Source: Cupriavidus gilardii
Lineage (GTDB): Bacteria; Pseudomonadota; Gammaproteobacteria; Burkholderiales; Burkholderiaceae
Length of the DNA: 64,000 nucleotides
Direction of reading: 5' to 3'
Assembly: GCF_013314895.1 (NCBI RefSeq)
Contig: NZ_JABTYE010000008.1
Coordinates: forward strand, 143,015 to 207,014
Below the pieces are notes generated by a model. That model was not told the origin of the DNA and searched no databases. It was given only the letters and a program-made list of their open reading frames with translations. Every line of letters begins with the position of its first letter. Position 1 is the first letter of the stretch. The position numbers were made by a program, and so were the translations under genes. Positions 10,247-16,648 of this stretch are shown here, in pieces.

Positions 10247-10283
10247 GGATGAATAGGACGGGGAAATCTGCGCATTTCGGGCG
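10247..10283. promoter_or_regulatory. Probable FlhDC-binding box between flgB and flgA
   Basis: Two inverted half-sites, GATGAATAGGACG and CGCATTTCGGGCG on the plus strand, are separated by GGGAAATCTG. The element aligns over its whole length with those upstream of flhF (19466-19502) and flhB (22945-22981). From memory, the enterobacterial FlhD4C2 target has inverted half-sites around AAATA(A/G)CG spaced by 10-12 nt, which fits. It sits between the divergent flgBCDEFGHIJ and flgAMN units and could activate both. Confidence 0.7.
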
Positions 10284-10304
10284 CAGGCCGCGCAGGCGGC
10301 TGCC

Positions 10305-10310
10305 TACAAT
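10305..10310 (+). promoter_or_regulatory. Candidate -10 hexamer of flgA promoter
   Basis: TACAAT on the plus strand lies 22 nt after the FlhDC-type box, mirroring the minus-strand arrangement for flgB. Transcription would begin near 10317, about 85 nt before the flgA ATG. Confidence 0.45.
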
Positions 10311-10400
10311 GAGGTCTCGTTGCCGGGCTCATCGCCTCCGCGCGCGCGCCCGCGCCCGGCTTGCCCATTTGCTTTTCGCTCCGCCTGCTGGGATCACGCC

Positions 10401-11219
10401 ATGTCTCGCTCGCTTCGTTGCTCGCACCGTTGCTCGCACCGTTGCTCGCCCCGTCGCTCGCGCCGATCGGCACCGGCCCGCCTCGCCGTGCTGGCGCTGT
10501 GCGCCGCGCTGCCATGGACCGCCGCGCTCGCGGCGACCGCCACGACGACGCCCGCGCCGCCCTCGCCGCCCGCGCCGCCACAGGCTGCGCAGCCCTCGCC
10601 GTTTACCGACGATCCGGTACGGGTCGCGGTCGAGCAATTCCTGCTGCGCGAGACCGCCGGGCTGCCGGGCAAGGCCAGCATCCAGGTGGTGCCCCCGTCC
10701 GGCGGACGCGCGCGCGAATGCGTGTCGCCGCAGCCGTTCCTGCCGGGCGGCGCGGCCGCCTGGGGCCGCGTCTCGGTCGGCGTGCGCTGCGGCGGCGAGC
10801 GGCCGTGGACCCGTTATGTCCAGGCGCGCGTTTCGGTGGTAGCCGATTACTACGTGGCCGCGCATGCGCTGGCCCCAGGCCAGCCGATCGGCCCGGCCGA
10901 TCTGGAACTGCGTCAGGGCGATCTGGCCGGCCTGCCGCGCGCGGTCGTCACCGACCCGGCTCAGCTCGAAGGCGCCGTCACGGCCAACCGGATCGCCGCC
11001 GGCTCGCCGCTGCGGATGGACATGGTCAGGAAGGCTATCGCGGTCAAGCAGGGTCAGATGGTGGCCGTGACCATCGAAGGCGAGGCCTTCCAGATCCGCA
11101 GCGAGGGCAAGATCCTGGCCGACGCCGCGCCGGGCAACACCGTACAGGTCCGGCTCAAGAGCGGGCAGGTGGTCAACGGGCTGGTCCGCGACGCCGATAC
11201 GGTGGTACTGCAGCAGTAG
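10401..11219 (+). CDS. flgA: P-ring assembly chaperone FlgA
   Basis: FlgA is a periplasmic chaperone for FlgI. I start at the ATG at 10401 (272 residues) because upstream in-frame codons give a non-conserved Pro/Arg-rich stretch. A signal peptide (LAVLALCAALPWTAALAATA) is followed by a Pro-rich linker and the FlgA domain. The SAF domain shows VVADYYVAAHALAPGQPIGP and IAAGSPLRMDMVRK, and the C-terminus has the usual GQMVAVTIEGEAFQIRSEGK. Four 12-bp repeats (10416-10463) encode an SHRC-type repeat before the signal-peptide core, an odd extension of the n-region. Confidence 0.94.
   Translation: MSRSLRCSHRCSHRCSPRRSRRSAPARLAVLALCAALPWTAALAATATTTPAPPSPPAPPQAAQPSPFTDDPVRVAVEQFLLRETAGLPGKASIQVVPPSGGRARECVSPQPFLPGGAAAWGRVSVGVRCGGERPWTRYVQARVSVVADYYVAAHALAPGQPIGPADLELRQGDLAGLPRAVVTDPAQLEGAVTANRIAAGSPLRMDMVRKAIAVKQGQMVAVTIEGEAFQIRSEGKILADAAPGNTVQVRLKSGQVVNGLVRDADTVVLQQ
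10416..10463. repeat. Tandem repeat, 4 x 12 bp, inside flgA signal-peptide n-region
   Basis: CGTTGCTCGCAC occurs twice exactly, followed by CGTTGCTCGCCC and CGTCGCTCGCGC. The unit is a multiple of three, so copy-number change would lengthen or shorten the basic n-region of FlgA without shifting frame. Confidence 0.85.
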
Positions 11220-11267
11220 CCCCGGCCGTCGCCACAACGTCGTTACAGCGTGTCACAATTCGCGTCC

Positions 11268-11294
11268 TAAAGTTTGGCGACGCCGCACCGTTAA
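11268..11294 (+). promoter_or_regulatory. Sigma-28 (FliA) promoter of flgM
   Basis: TAAAGTTT (perfect -35) is followed after exactly 11 nt by ACCGTTAA (6 of 8 of GCCGATAA). It ends 27 nt before the flgM GTG. This gives FlgM a FliA-dependent promoter in addition to read-through from flgA, the standard class III feedback arrangement. Confidence 0.75.
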
Positions 11295-11321
11295 GCTGAG
11301 CAAACCCAGCAAGGACATCCC

Positions 11322-11630
11322 GTGAAGATCCACCAATCGACTCTGCCGCGCACCGGCGAAGGTGCCGCTGAAAGCACTGGACGCACCGCGTCGAGCCCCG
11401 TGTCGGGCGCCGCGCCGGCCGCTGGCGGCCTGACCATGAGCCCCCTGGGCAGCCAGGTCCGCGATATCGGCTCTCGTCTGGCCCATGAGGCCGACGGCGA
11501 TATCGATCACGCCAAGGTGGAGGAAATCCGCCAGGCCATCGCCGAAGGGCGCCTGAAGATGGACCCGAGCAAGATCGCAGACGGTCTGCTGGCCACGCTG
11601 CGCGAACTGACGCAGGGCAACGGCCGCTGA
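11322..11630 (+). CDS. flgM: Anti-sigma-28 factor FlgM
   Basis: FlgM binds FliA until the hook is complete and is then exported. The 102-residue protein has the family layout: a flexible N-terminus rich in Ser/Thr/Ala/Pro and a helical C-terminal FliA-binding half (AHEADGDIDHAKVEEIRQAI, then ADGLLATLREL). The start is a GTG with an AAGGA Shine-Dalgarno 8 nt before it. It lies 102 nt after flgA and before flgN. Confidence 0.92.
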   Translation: MKIHQSTLPRTGEGAAESTGRTASSPVSGAAPAAGGLTMSPLGSQVRDIGSRLAHEADGDIDHAKVEEIRQAIAEGRLKMDPSKIADGLLATLRELTQGNGR

Positions 11631-11679
11631 TCGGGCCGGGCAACCGATTTCCCTACCGACTTCCTTCGACTTCGTGCCC

Positions 11680-12138
11680 ATGAGCCAAGCCCTGATCGCC
11701 AGCATGCAGCAGGAAACGCAAGCCATCGCGGCATTCGTCGACGCCCTGCAGCAGGAACGGACCGCGATTCGCACCGGCGACTTCCAGTCGCTGGGCGAGC
11801 TGGTACAGAGCAAGCATCAGCTGGCGCAGCAGATCGCCCAGCTGGGCACCGCGCGCCAGGCACAGATGGCTGCGCTCGGCATCCGCGTCGGCAACGGCCG
11901 GCAACTGGTGGGATTGCATATCGACGAAGGCGTCGCCACCGCCTGGCGCACGCTGATGCTGACCGCGCGCGCCGCGGCCGAAGCCAATACGCTGAACGGC
12001 GCCGTGGTGTCGGCGCATCTGGAATACACCCAGGAAGCACTGCAGACGCTGCGCCAGCGCGGCGACACGGCCACCGTCTACGGCCGCAATGGCCTCGCGC
12101 AGGCTGGCCCCCGCGGCGTCAGCCTGGCCAGCGGCTGA
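11680..12138 (+). CDS. flgN: FlgK/FlgL export chaperone FlgN
   Basis: FlgN is the cytoplasmic chaperone that delivers FlgK and FlgL to the export gate. The 152-residue protein is mostly helical with a FlgN-like N-terminus (MSQALIASMQQETQAIAAFV, LQQERTAIRTGDFQSLGELV) and a C-terminal segment ending YGRNGLAQ. I use the ATG at 11680 rather than the GTG two codons upstream. It follows flgM by 49 nt and converges on ybhN with only 15 nt between stops and no visible terminator. Confidence 0.88.
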   Translation: MSQALIASMQQETQAIAAFVDALQQERTAIRTGDFQSLGELVQSKHQLAQQIAQLGTARQAQMAALGIRVGNGRQLVGLHIDEGVATAWRTLMLTARAAAEANTLNGAVVSAHLEYTQEALQTLRQRGDTATVYGRNGLAQAGPRGVSLASG

Positions 12139-12153
12139 GCGTCTGTATCATCC

Positions 12154-13134
12154 TCACGCGGTCGGCTCGACCGTGCTGGCGCGCCGGCCGCGCGCCTCCA
12201 GCAGGAAATAGCCGATCGTCGCCGGCAGCATCGGCAGCAGGTAGTACATCGCCCGATAGGCCAGCAGCGCCGCCAGCAGCGCATGGTGTGGGACGCGATC
12301 GCCCAGCAGCACCACGAACACGGTTTCGAGCACGCCCAGGCCGGCCGGGATATGCGCGACCGCGCCGGCGATGCTGCCGATCAGCACCACGCCCAGCACC
12401 ACCAGCAGCGGCACCGACGACGGCAGCAGCGTCTGGATGATGGCCGAGATGGTCAGCCAGTTGGTGATCGACAGCGCGCACTGCATCACCGCGAAGCGCA
12501 GCGGCGGCAGATGGAAGGCATGGCCGCGGACGGTCCAGCGGCGGCGCCGGGCCTTTGCACACGCAAGCAAATAGGCGGCAACCACGGCGAGCAACGCAAA
12601 GCCCGCGATCTGCAGCAGCGTCGCATTCAGCCCCCATTCGACCGGCAGCACCACCGTCCGTGCGGCCAGCACCGCGCCGAGCAGGGCCAGATAGCCGATC
12701 CAGTTGCTGACCACGCCGATGGTATAGACCGAGGCGATCTGCGCGCCCGACAGTCCGGCTCCTGAATACAGGCGATAACGAATGCCGAGCCCGCCGACCA
12801 GCGCGCCCAGGTTCAGATTGAAGGCGTAGCTGACGAACGCGATCACCAGCACGCGTGGCGACGACAGCCGATGCCGCGCATACCAGCGGCCCAGCAGATC
12901 GAACGCGGAATGCCAGAAGTAGCTGAGTATCACCAGCAGCGCGGCCGGGGTGAGCGTGCGGAAGTCGTATTCCTGCAGCGTGACCCAGACCTCGGCCCAC
13001 TCGACCTTGGCCAGCTTCCTGACCACCAGCACCACCACCAGCGCGACGAAGACGATGCCCAGTACGCGGCGCACCTGCGCCCAGCGGCTGCGCCGCCGTG
13101 TTCCCGCGGAATGCGTCGCCTGTCTTGCCGTCAT
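12154..13134 (-). CDS. ybhN: YbhN-like integral membrane protein (UPF0104 / LPG synthase TM family)
   Basis: The 326-residue protein has about eight hydrophobic spans (for example VLGIVFVALVVVLVVRKLA, LVVLGVVLIGSIAGAVAHIP) and the PAGLGVLETVF motif of the lysylphosphatidylglycerol-synthase membrane family. Its exact reaction is unknown; relatives are linked to phospholipid metabolism. It follows clsB, the same pairing as ybhO(clsB)-ybhN in E. coli. The ATG used (MTARQATHSAG) and a second in-frame ATG at 13176 are both supplied by a 14-bp tandem repeat spanning the leader, so the true start is uncertain. Confidence 0.85.
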   Translation of the reverse strand: MTARQATHSAGTRRRSRWAQVRRVLGIVFVALVVVLVVRKLAKVEWAEVWVTLQEYDFRTLTPAALLVILSYFWHSAFDLLGRWYARHRLSSPRVLVIAFVSYAFNLNLGALVGGLGIRYRLYSGAGLSGAQIASVYTIGVVSNWIGYLALLGAVLAARTVVLPVEWGLNATLLQIAGFALLAVVAAYLLACAKARRRRWTVRGHAFHLPPLRFAVMQCALSITNWLTISAIIQTLLPSSVPLLVVLGVVLIGSIAGAVAHIPAGLGVLETVFVVLLGDRVPHHALLAALLAYRAMYYLLPMLPATIGYFLLEARGRRASTVEPTA

Positions 13135-13237
13135 CCGGTTGCCGTCATCGATTTGCCGTCGTGGGGTCGCCGTCATCTATCTGCCGTCATCCAATTGCGG
13201 TCATCCAATCGCCATCGTCGAACTTGCCGTCATCTAT
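13125..13237. repeat. Start-codon-bearing tandem repeat, 8 x 14 bp, between clsB and ybhN
   Basis: Eight degenerate copies of TTGCCGTCATCnnn (minus strand ATGACGGCAA) run from inside the clsB stop region through the ybhN start. Unit length is 14, with one 15-nt unit, so successive ATGs fall in different reading frames. Units 1 and 4 place ATGs in the ybhN frame; unit 2 is out of frame. Confidence 0.85.
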
Positions 13238-14454
13238 TCCGCGCCGCTGGCGCCCCGCTTCAACACCGGAAATCGCCAGGGCCGGCGCGGCGGCTCGGCC
13301 GTGGCGACCACCAGCTTCGGCGTGTGGGCCGGCAGCCAGCCCGCCCAGGCGGGGAAGCGGCGCAGGAAGTGGAACATCAGCGTGGTCGCCGCCAGCTGCA
13401 GCGGCGCGCGCGGCGTCTCGCGATCGGGCGGGATCTCGCGGCAGGCATTGACCATCAGCGTGTCGAGATTGGCGCGCAGCTCGCGGGCAAAGCCGGCGTC
13501 GCGGATCACCAGGTTGGCTTCCAGATTCAGCGACAGGCTCAGCGGGTCGAGGTTGCTCGAACCCACCGTCGACCAGTCGCGGTCGATCACCGCGACCTTG
13601 CCGTGCAGCGGGCGCTCGCAATATTCGAAGATGCGCACGCCGGCGTCCTGCAGGTGGGCGTACAGCATGTCCGCCATCCGCTTGACCCACAGCATGTCCG
13701 GGTTGCCCTGCAGAATCAGCCGCACGTCGACGCCGCGCTGCGCCGCCTCGCAGATCGCATGCAACAGACGGTAGCCCGGCAGGAAGTAGGCGTTGGCGAT
13801 CACGATCTGATGCCGTGCGGCGCGGATCGCCTGCAGGTACTCCCATTCGATATCGGTCGGATGCGCGTCGTTGTCGCGCGTGACCAGCCAGGCTGCCATG
13901 GTGCCGGCCGGCGGCGCGGGCGGTACCGCGGGCACCTCGACATCGCCCGGCGGCAGCGTCTGCACGAGGAAGCGATGCACCTCGTGGGCGGCCGGTCCTT
14001 CCACCTCGACCGCGTAGTCCTGCTTGGCCTGCGGGCCGTGGTCGGTCAGATGCTGCGCGGAGAAGTTGATGCCGCCGATGAAGGCGATGCGTCCGTCGAT
14101 CGCGACCAGCTTGCGATGCAGCCGGCGAAACAGATTGGTCCGCACGCCCAGCAGCCGCCGGCGCGGCGCGAAGATATGGAAGCGCACGCCGGCCGCGACC
14201 ATGCCGGAGACGAACTCCGGCGGCAGGTCGGGCGACCCGTAGCCGTCGACGGTGATCGCCACGTGCACGCCGCGCCGGGCCGCCGCGATCAACGCCTCGC
14301 GCAGCGCCACGCCGACGCGGTCGTCGAACAGGATGAAGGTTTCCAGCAGCACGCTGGTCTGCGCGGCGGCAATTGCGGCGAATACACGCGGGAAATACTC
14401 GTCGCCGTTTTCCAGCAGGCGGATGCGATTACCGCTGGTTCGGTTGGGGCTCAT
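13234..14454 (-). CDS. clsB: Cardiolipin synthase B-like phospholipase D protein
   Basis: This enzyme should transfer a phosphatidyl group to make cardiolipin at the inner membrane. The 406-residue protein carries two HKD motifs: HRKLVAIDGRIAFIGGIN near residue 130 and HGKVAVIDRDWSTVGSSNLD near residue 290. There are no N-terminal membrane spans, as in ClsB rather than ClsA. I start at MSPNRTSGNRIRLLENGDEY; an upstream ATG at 14535 adds a Cys-rich stretch without conservation. The stop lies in the 14-bp repeat array preceding ybhN. Confidence 0.9.
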   Translation of the reverse strand: MSPNRTSGNRIRLLENGDEYFPRVFAAIAAAQTSVLLETFILFDDRVGVALREALIAAARRGVHVAITVDGYGSPDLPPEFVSGMVAAGVRFHIFAPRRRLLGVRTNLFRRLHRKLVAIDGRIAFIGGINFSAQHLTDHGPQAKQDYAVEVEGPAAHEVHRFLVQTLPPGDVEVPAVPPAPPAGTMAAWLVTRDNDAHPTDIEWEYLQAIRAARHQIVIANAYFLPGYRLLHAICEAAQRGVDVRLILQGNPDMLWVKRMADMLYAHLQDAGVRIFEYCERPLHGKVAVIDRDWSTVGSSNLDPLSLSLNLEANLVIRDAGFARELRANLDTLMVNACREIPPDRETPRAPLQLAATTLMFHFLRRFPAWAGWLPAHTPKLVVATAEPPRRPWRFPVLKRGASGAE

Positions 14455-14595
14455 TTCGATGTCTCGCTGCCATATTCTCGCTAGGCAACAAGCACATTCA
14501 ATGCCACCCGCCCCGGGCCGGCAAGACCACCACAAATCACATCGTTACAACGGCGACTTTCAGGTCACCTTGCGGCGCATCGTGGCGAATGCGAT

Positions 14596-15057
14596 TCAGC
14601 GGTAGTTGACCGTGACCTGGCTGGTCTGGCCTTGCAGCACGGGCGTCAGCGGGCCTTGTCCAGGTATCCGGAAGGCGAACACGAAGCCCTTGTCGGCATC
14701 GTCGCCGCGGAAGGCATCCGTCTTGCCTTCGGGCCCCGGCAGCAGCACGCAGCGATTGGCATTACAGAGATAGGCTTGCAGATTTGGCGGTGGCACCCGG
14801 GCAAAACGGTAACGCCAGCGCACCGCGGTGATCACTCCCTCCGACTGCGTCAGATAGCCGCTGGGTAGGATAGGCGCCGACAAAGCCCGCACGCCGCGGC
14901 CATGCAACGCCGGCGCCGGCACCGACGCGGTCCAGGCATGGCGCGAGTCGCCGCCGAAGTTGGTGTGGATCAACGGCGAGGCCGCTACGCCGGTCGCCGT
15001 CACGGTCGCCGTCATCGACAGCAGCACGGCGACCGCGCGGGAGACGCGGCCAGACAT
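14596..15057 (-). CDS. flhE: Flagellar protein FlhE
   Basis: FlhE is a periplasmic accessory protein thought to keep protons from leaking through the flagellar export gate. The 153-residue product has a signal peptide (VAVLLSMTATVTATGVAA). It also has family landmarks: VRWRYRFARVPPPNLQAYLC, a disulfide-compatible C-N-A-N-R-C pair and the terminal QVTVNYR. Its ATG overlaps the fliA stop by one nt (TGATG). Placement after fliA rather than after flhA is less usual. Confidence 0.82.
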   Translation of the reverse strand: MSGRVSRAVAVLLSMTATVTATGVAASPLIHTNFGGDSRHAWTASVPAPALHGRGVRALSAPILPSGYLTQSEGVITAVRWRYRFARVPPPNLQAYLCNANRCVLLPGPEGKTDAFRGDDADKGFVFAFRIPGQGPLTPVLQGQTSQVTVNYR

Positions 15058-15773
15058 CACAGCAGCCCGCGCAACTGGCTGCGCAGCCGGTTGATCGCCT
15101 GGCTGCGGATCTGGCACACGCGCGACTCGGTGACCTCGAGCACCGCGCCGATCTCGCGCAGGTTCAGCTCCTGGTCGTAGCACAGCGACAGCACCAGCTT
15201 CTCGCGCTCGGGCAAGCGCTCGATCGCGCGGATCAGCGCGCCGCGCATGCCGCTCTCCATCAGCAGCGTCAGCGGATTGCCGTCCTCGCTGACGGTCAGA
15301 TGGCGATCGAGGAAATCCTCCTCGCCGGAGCGCTCGAAGTCCTCGTAGTGCAGCAGCTGGCAGCCATAGACCTCGTTGAGCATGCTCTGGTATTCGTCCA
15401 GCGGCATCTCCAGCTCGTCGGCGACCTCCGAGTCCAGCGGTGCGCGGCCGAGCTTCTGCTCCAGCGCGCGCACGGTCCGTTCGATCCGTCGCGTCGATTG
15501 GCGCAGACTGCGCGACTGCCAGTCATTGGCGCGTACCTCGTCGAGCATCGCGCCGCGGATACGCTGGCTCGCATAGGTCTCGAAGCGCGCGCCATGCGTG
15601 TCTTCGTAGCGGCGCGCGGCGTCGAGCAGGCCGATCATGCCGGCCTGGATCAGGTCGTCCAGTTGCACGCTGGCCGGCAGCTTGGCCGCCAGTTGCAGCG
15701 CGATGCGCCGTACCAGCGGCGCATGGGTCTGGACGGTGTCGGTCTGTTCGAGCTTTCCCTGGATCGTGTACAT
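15057..15773 (-). CDS. fliA: RNA polymerase sigma-28 factor FliA
   Basis: FliA directs RNA polymerase to late flagellar and chemotaxis promoters. From MYTIQGKLEQ it has 238 residues, the usual size. Region 2 (LPASVQLDDLIQAGMIGLLD, YASQRIRGAMLDEVRANDW) and region 4 (REKLVLSLCYDQELNLREIG, VTESRVCQIRSQAINRLR) are intact. It follows flhG by 19 nt and overlaps flhE by 1 nt, in a flhF-flhG-fliA-flhE operon. The likely FlhDC target promoter lies upstream of flhF. FlgM in this window is its antagonist. Confidence 0.97.
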   Translation of the reverse strand: MYTIQGKLEQTDTVQTHAPLVRRIALQLAAKLPASVQLDDLIQAGMIGLLDAARRYEDTHGARFETYASQRIRGAMLDEVRANDWQSRSLRQSTRRIERTVRALEQKLGRAPLDSEVADELEMPLDEYQSMLNEVYGCQLLHYEDFERSGEEDFLDRHLTVSEDGNPLTLLMESGMRGALIRAIERLPEREKLVLSLCYDQELNLREIGAVLEVTESRVCQIRSQAINRLRSQLRGLL

Positions 15774-15792
15774 GGTGGAATTCTCGTGAGGG

Positions 15793-16641
15793 CTAGCAGG
15801 CCATCGCCGATGCGGGCGGCACAGCGCTTGCGGAAGCGTGTCTGGCAGCGGTCGCTGCGCCGGTGGCGGGCATCGGTTCGGGATCGGATGGAAGGGGCCA
15901 GCCAGCGATGCTGGCGGCAAGTCGGCGCAGCATCGCGGTGGCTGGCGCACCGGGGAACGCATCGACCACGCCGCGCGCCAGCGCCGTGCTGCGCGCGACC
16001 AGCGGGTCGGCCGGCAGCACGCCGGCGCAGCGCGCCTGCACGCCCAGGTATTGGCCGGCCGTGCGCGCCAGATTGCCGGCGATCGCGATCGCCGACGCTT
16101 CGCTGGCGGCGCCGTTGACGACCAGCTCGAACTGCCGGCAGGCGTAGCGGTGATGCAGCCGCTTGATGCAGGCGTAGGCCGCGGTCAGCGATTGGCGCTC
16201 GGGCCGCATCACCACCACCAGGTTGTGCGCCGCGCCGGAGAAGCGCGACAGCGCCCCATCGGCGCCGACACGCGCATCGCTGACGACGGTGCGAAAGCCC
16301 TGCAGCGCCTGCAGCGGGCCCCAGGCCAAAGGGTCGCCTGGCAGCAGCGCGGGCATGCCGGGTTCGCGGCGTCCCAGCGCGGCGTCGACCGCGATGGCGC
16401 CGCCCAGCACCTGGGCCAGCGTGCCGGCAGGCGAGGCCCCGGCCAGGCGCGTTGCGCGCGCGTGCGACAGGTCTTCATCGACCAGCAGCACATGCTCGCC
16501 CTGCATCGCCAGCGCATGCGCCAGGCCCAGCGCAACCGTGGTCGCACCGGCACCCGGCTCGCAACCGAGCACGGCAATACGGCGGGTGGCGCGCGGCGCC
16601 AGCATGCGGCGCAGGCTTTCGGCCTGATCGACGGCAAGCAT
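15793..16641 (-). CDS. flhG: FlhG/FleN-like MinD-family flagellar number regulator with degenerate P-loop
   Basis: FlhG normally binds ATP on the membrane and limits flagellar number, working with FlhF. The 282-residue protein has a MinD-like start, RIAVLGCEPGAGATTVALGL, and a second loop LLVDEDLSHARA. The deviant Walker A motif of MinD proteins, KGGxGKT, reads EPGAGATT here. Both lysines are missing, and the nucleotide reading (GCG for the GK position) confirms it. ATP binding may therefore be impaired. It starts at the ATG at 16641, 7 nt after the flhF stop, and precedes fliA. Confidence 0.85.
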   Translation of the reverse strand: MLAVDQAESLRRMLAPRATRRIAVLGCEPGAGATTVALGLAHALAMQGEHVLLVDEDLSHARATRLAGASPAGTLAQVLGGAIAVDAALGRREPGMPALLPGDPLAWGPLQALQGFRTVVSDARVGADGALSRFSGAAHNLVVVMRPERQSLTAAYACIKRLHHRYACRQFELVVNGAASEASAIAIAGNLARTAGQYLGVQARCAGVLPADPLVARSTALARGVVDAFPGAPATAMLRRLAASIAGWPLPSDPEPMPATGAATAARHASASAVPPASAMAC

Positions 16642-16648
16642 GTTCAAC

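Noticed and set aside
13125..13237. Repeat array as a CRISPR
   Set aside because: Units are 14 bp, contiguous and degenerate, with no spacers and no cas genes nearby.
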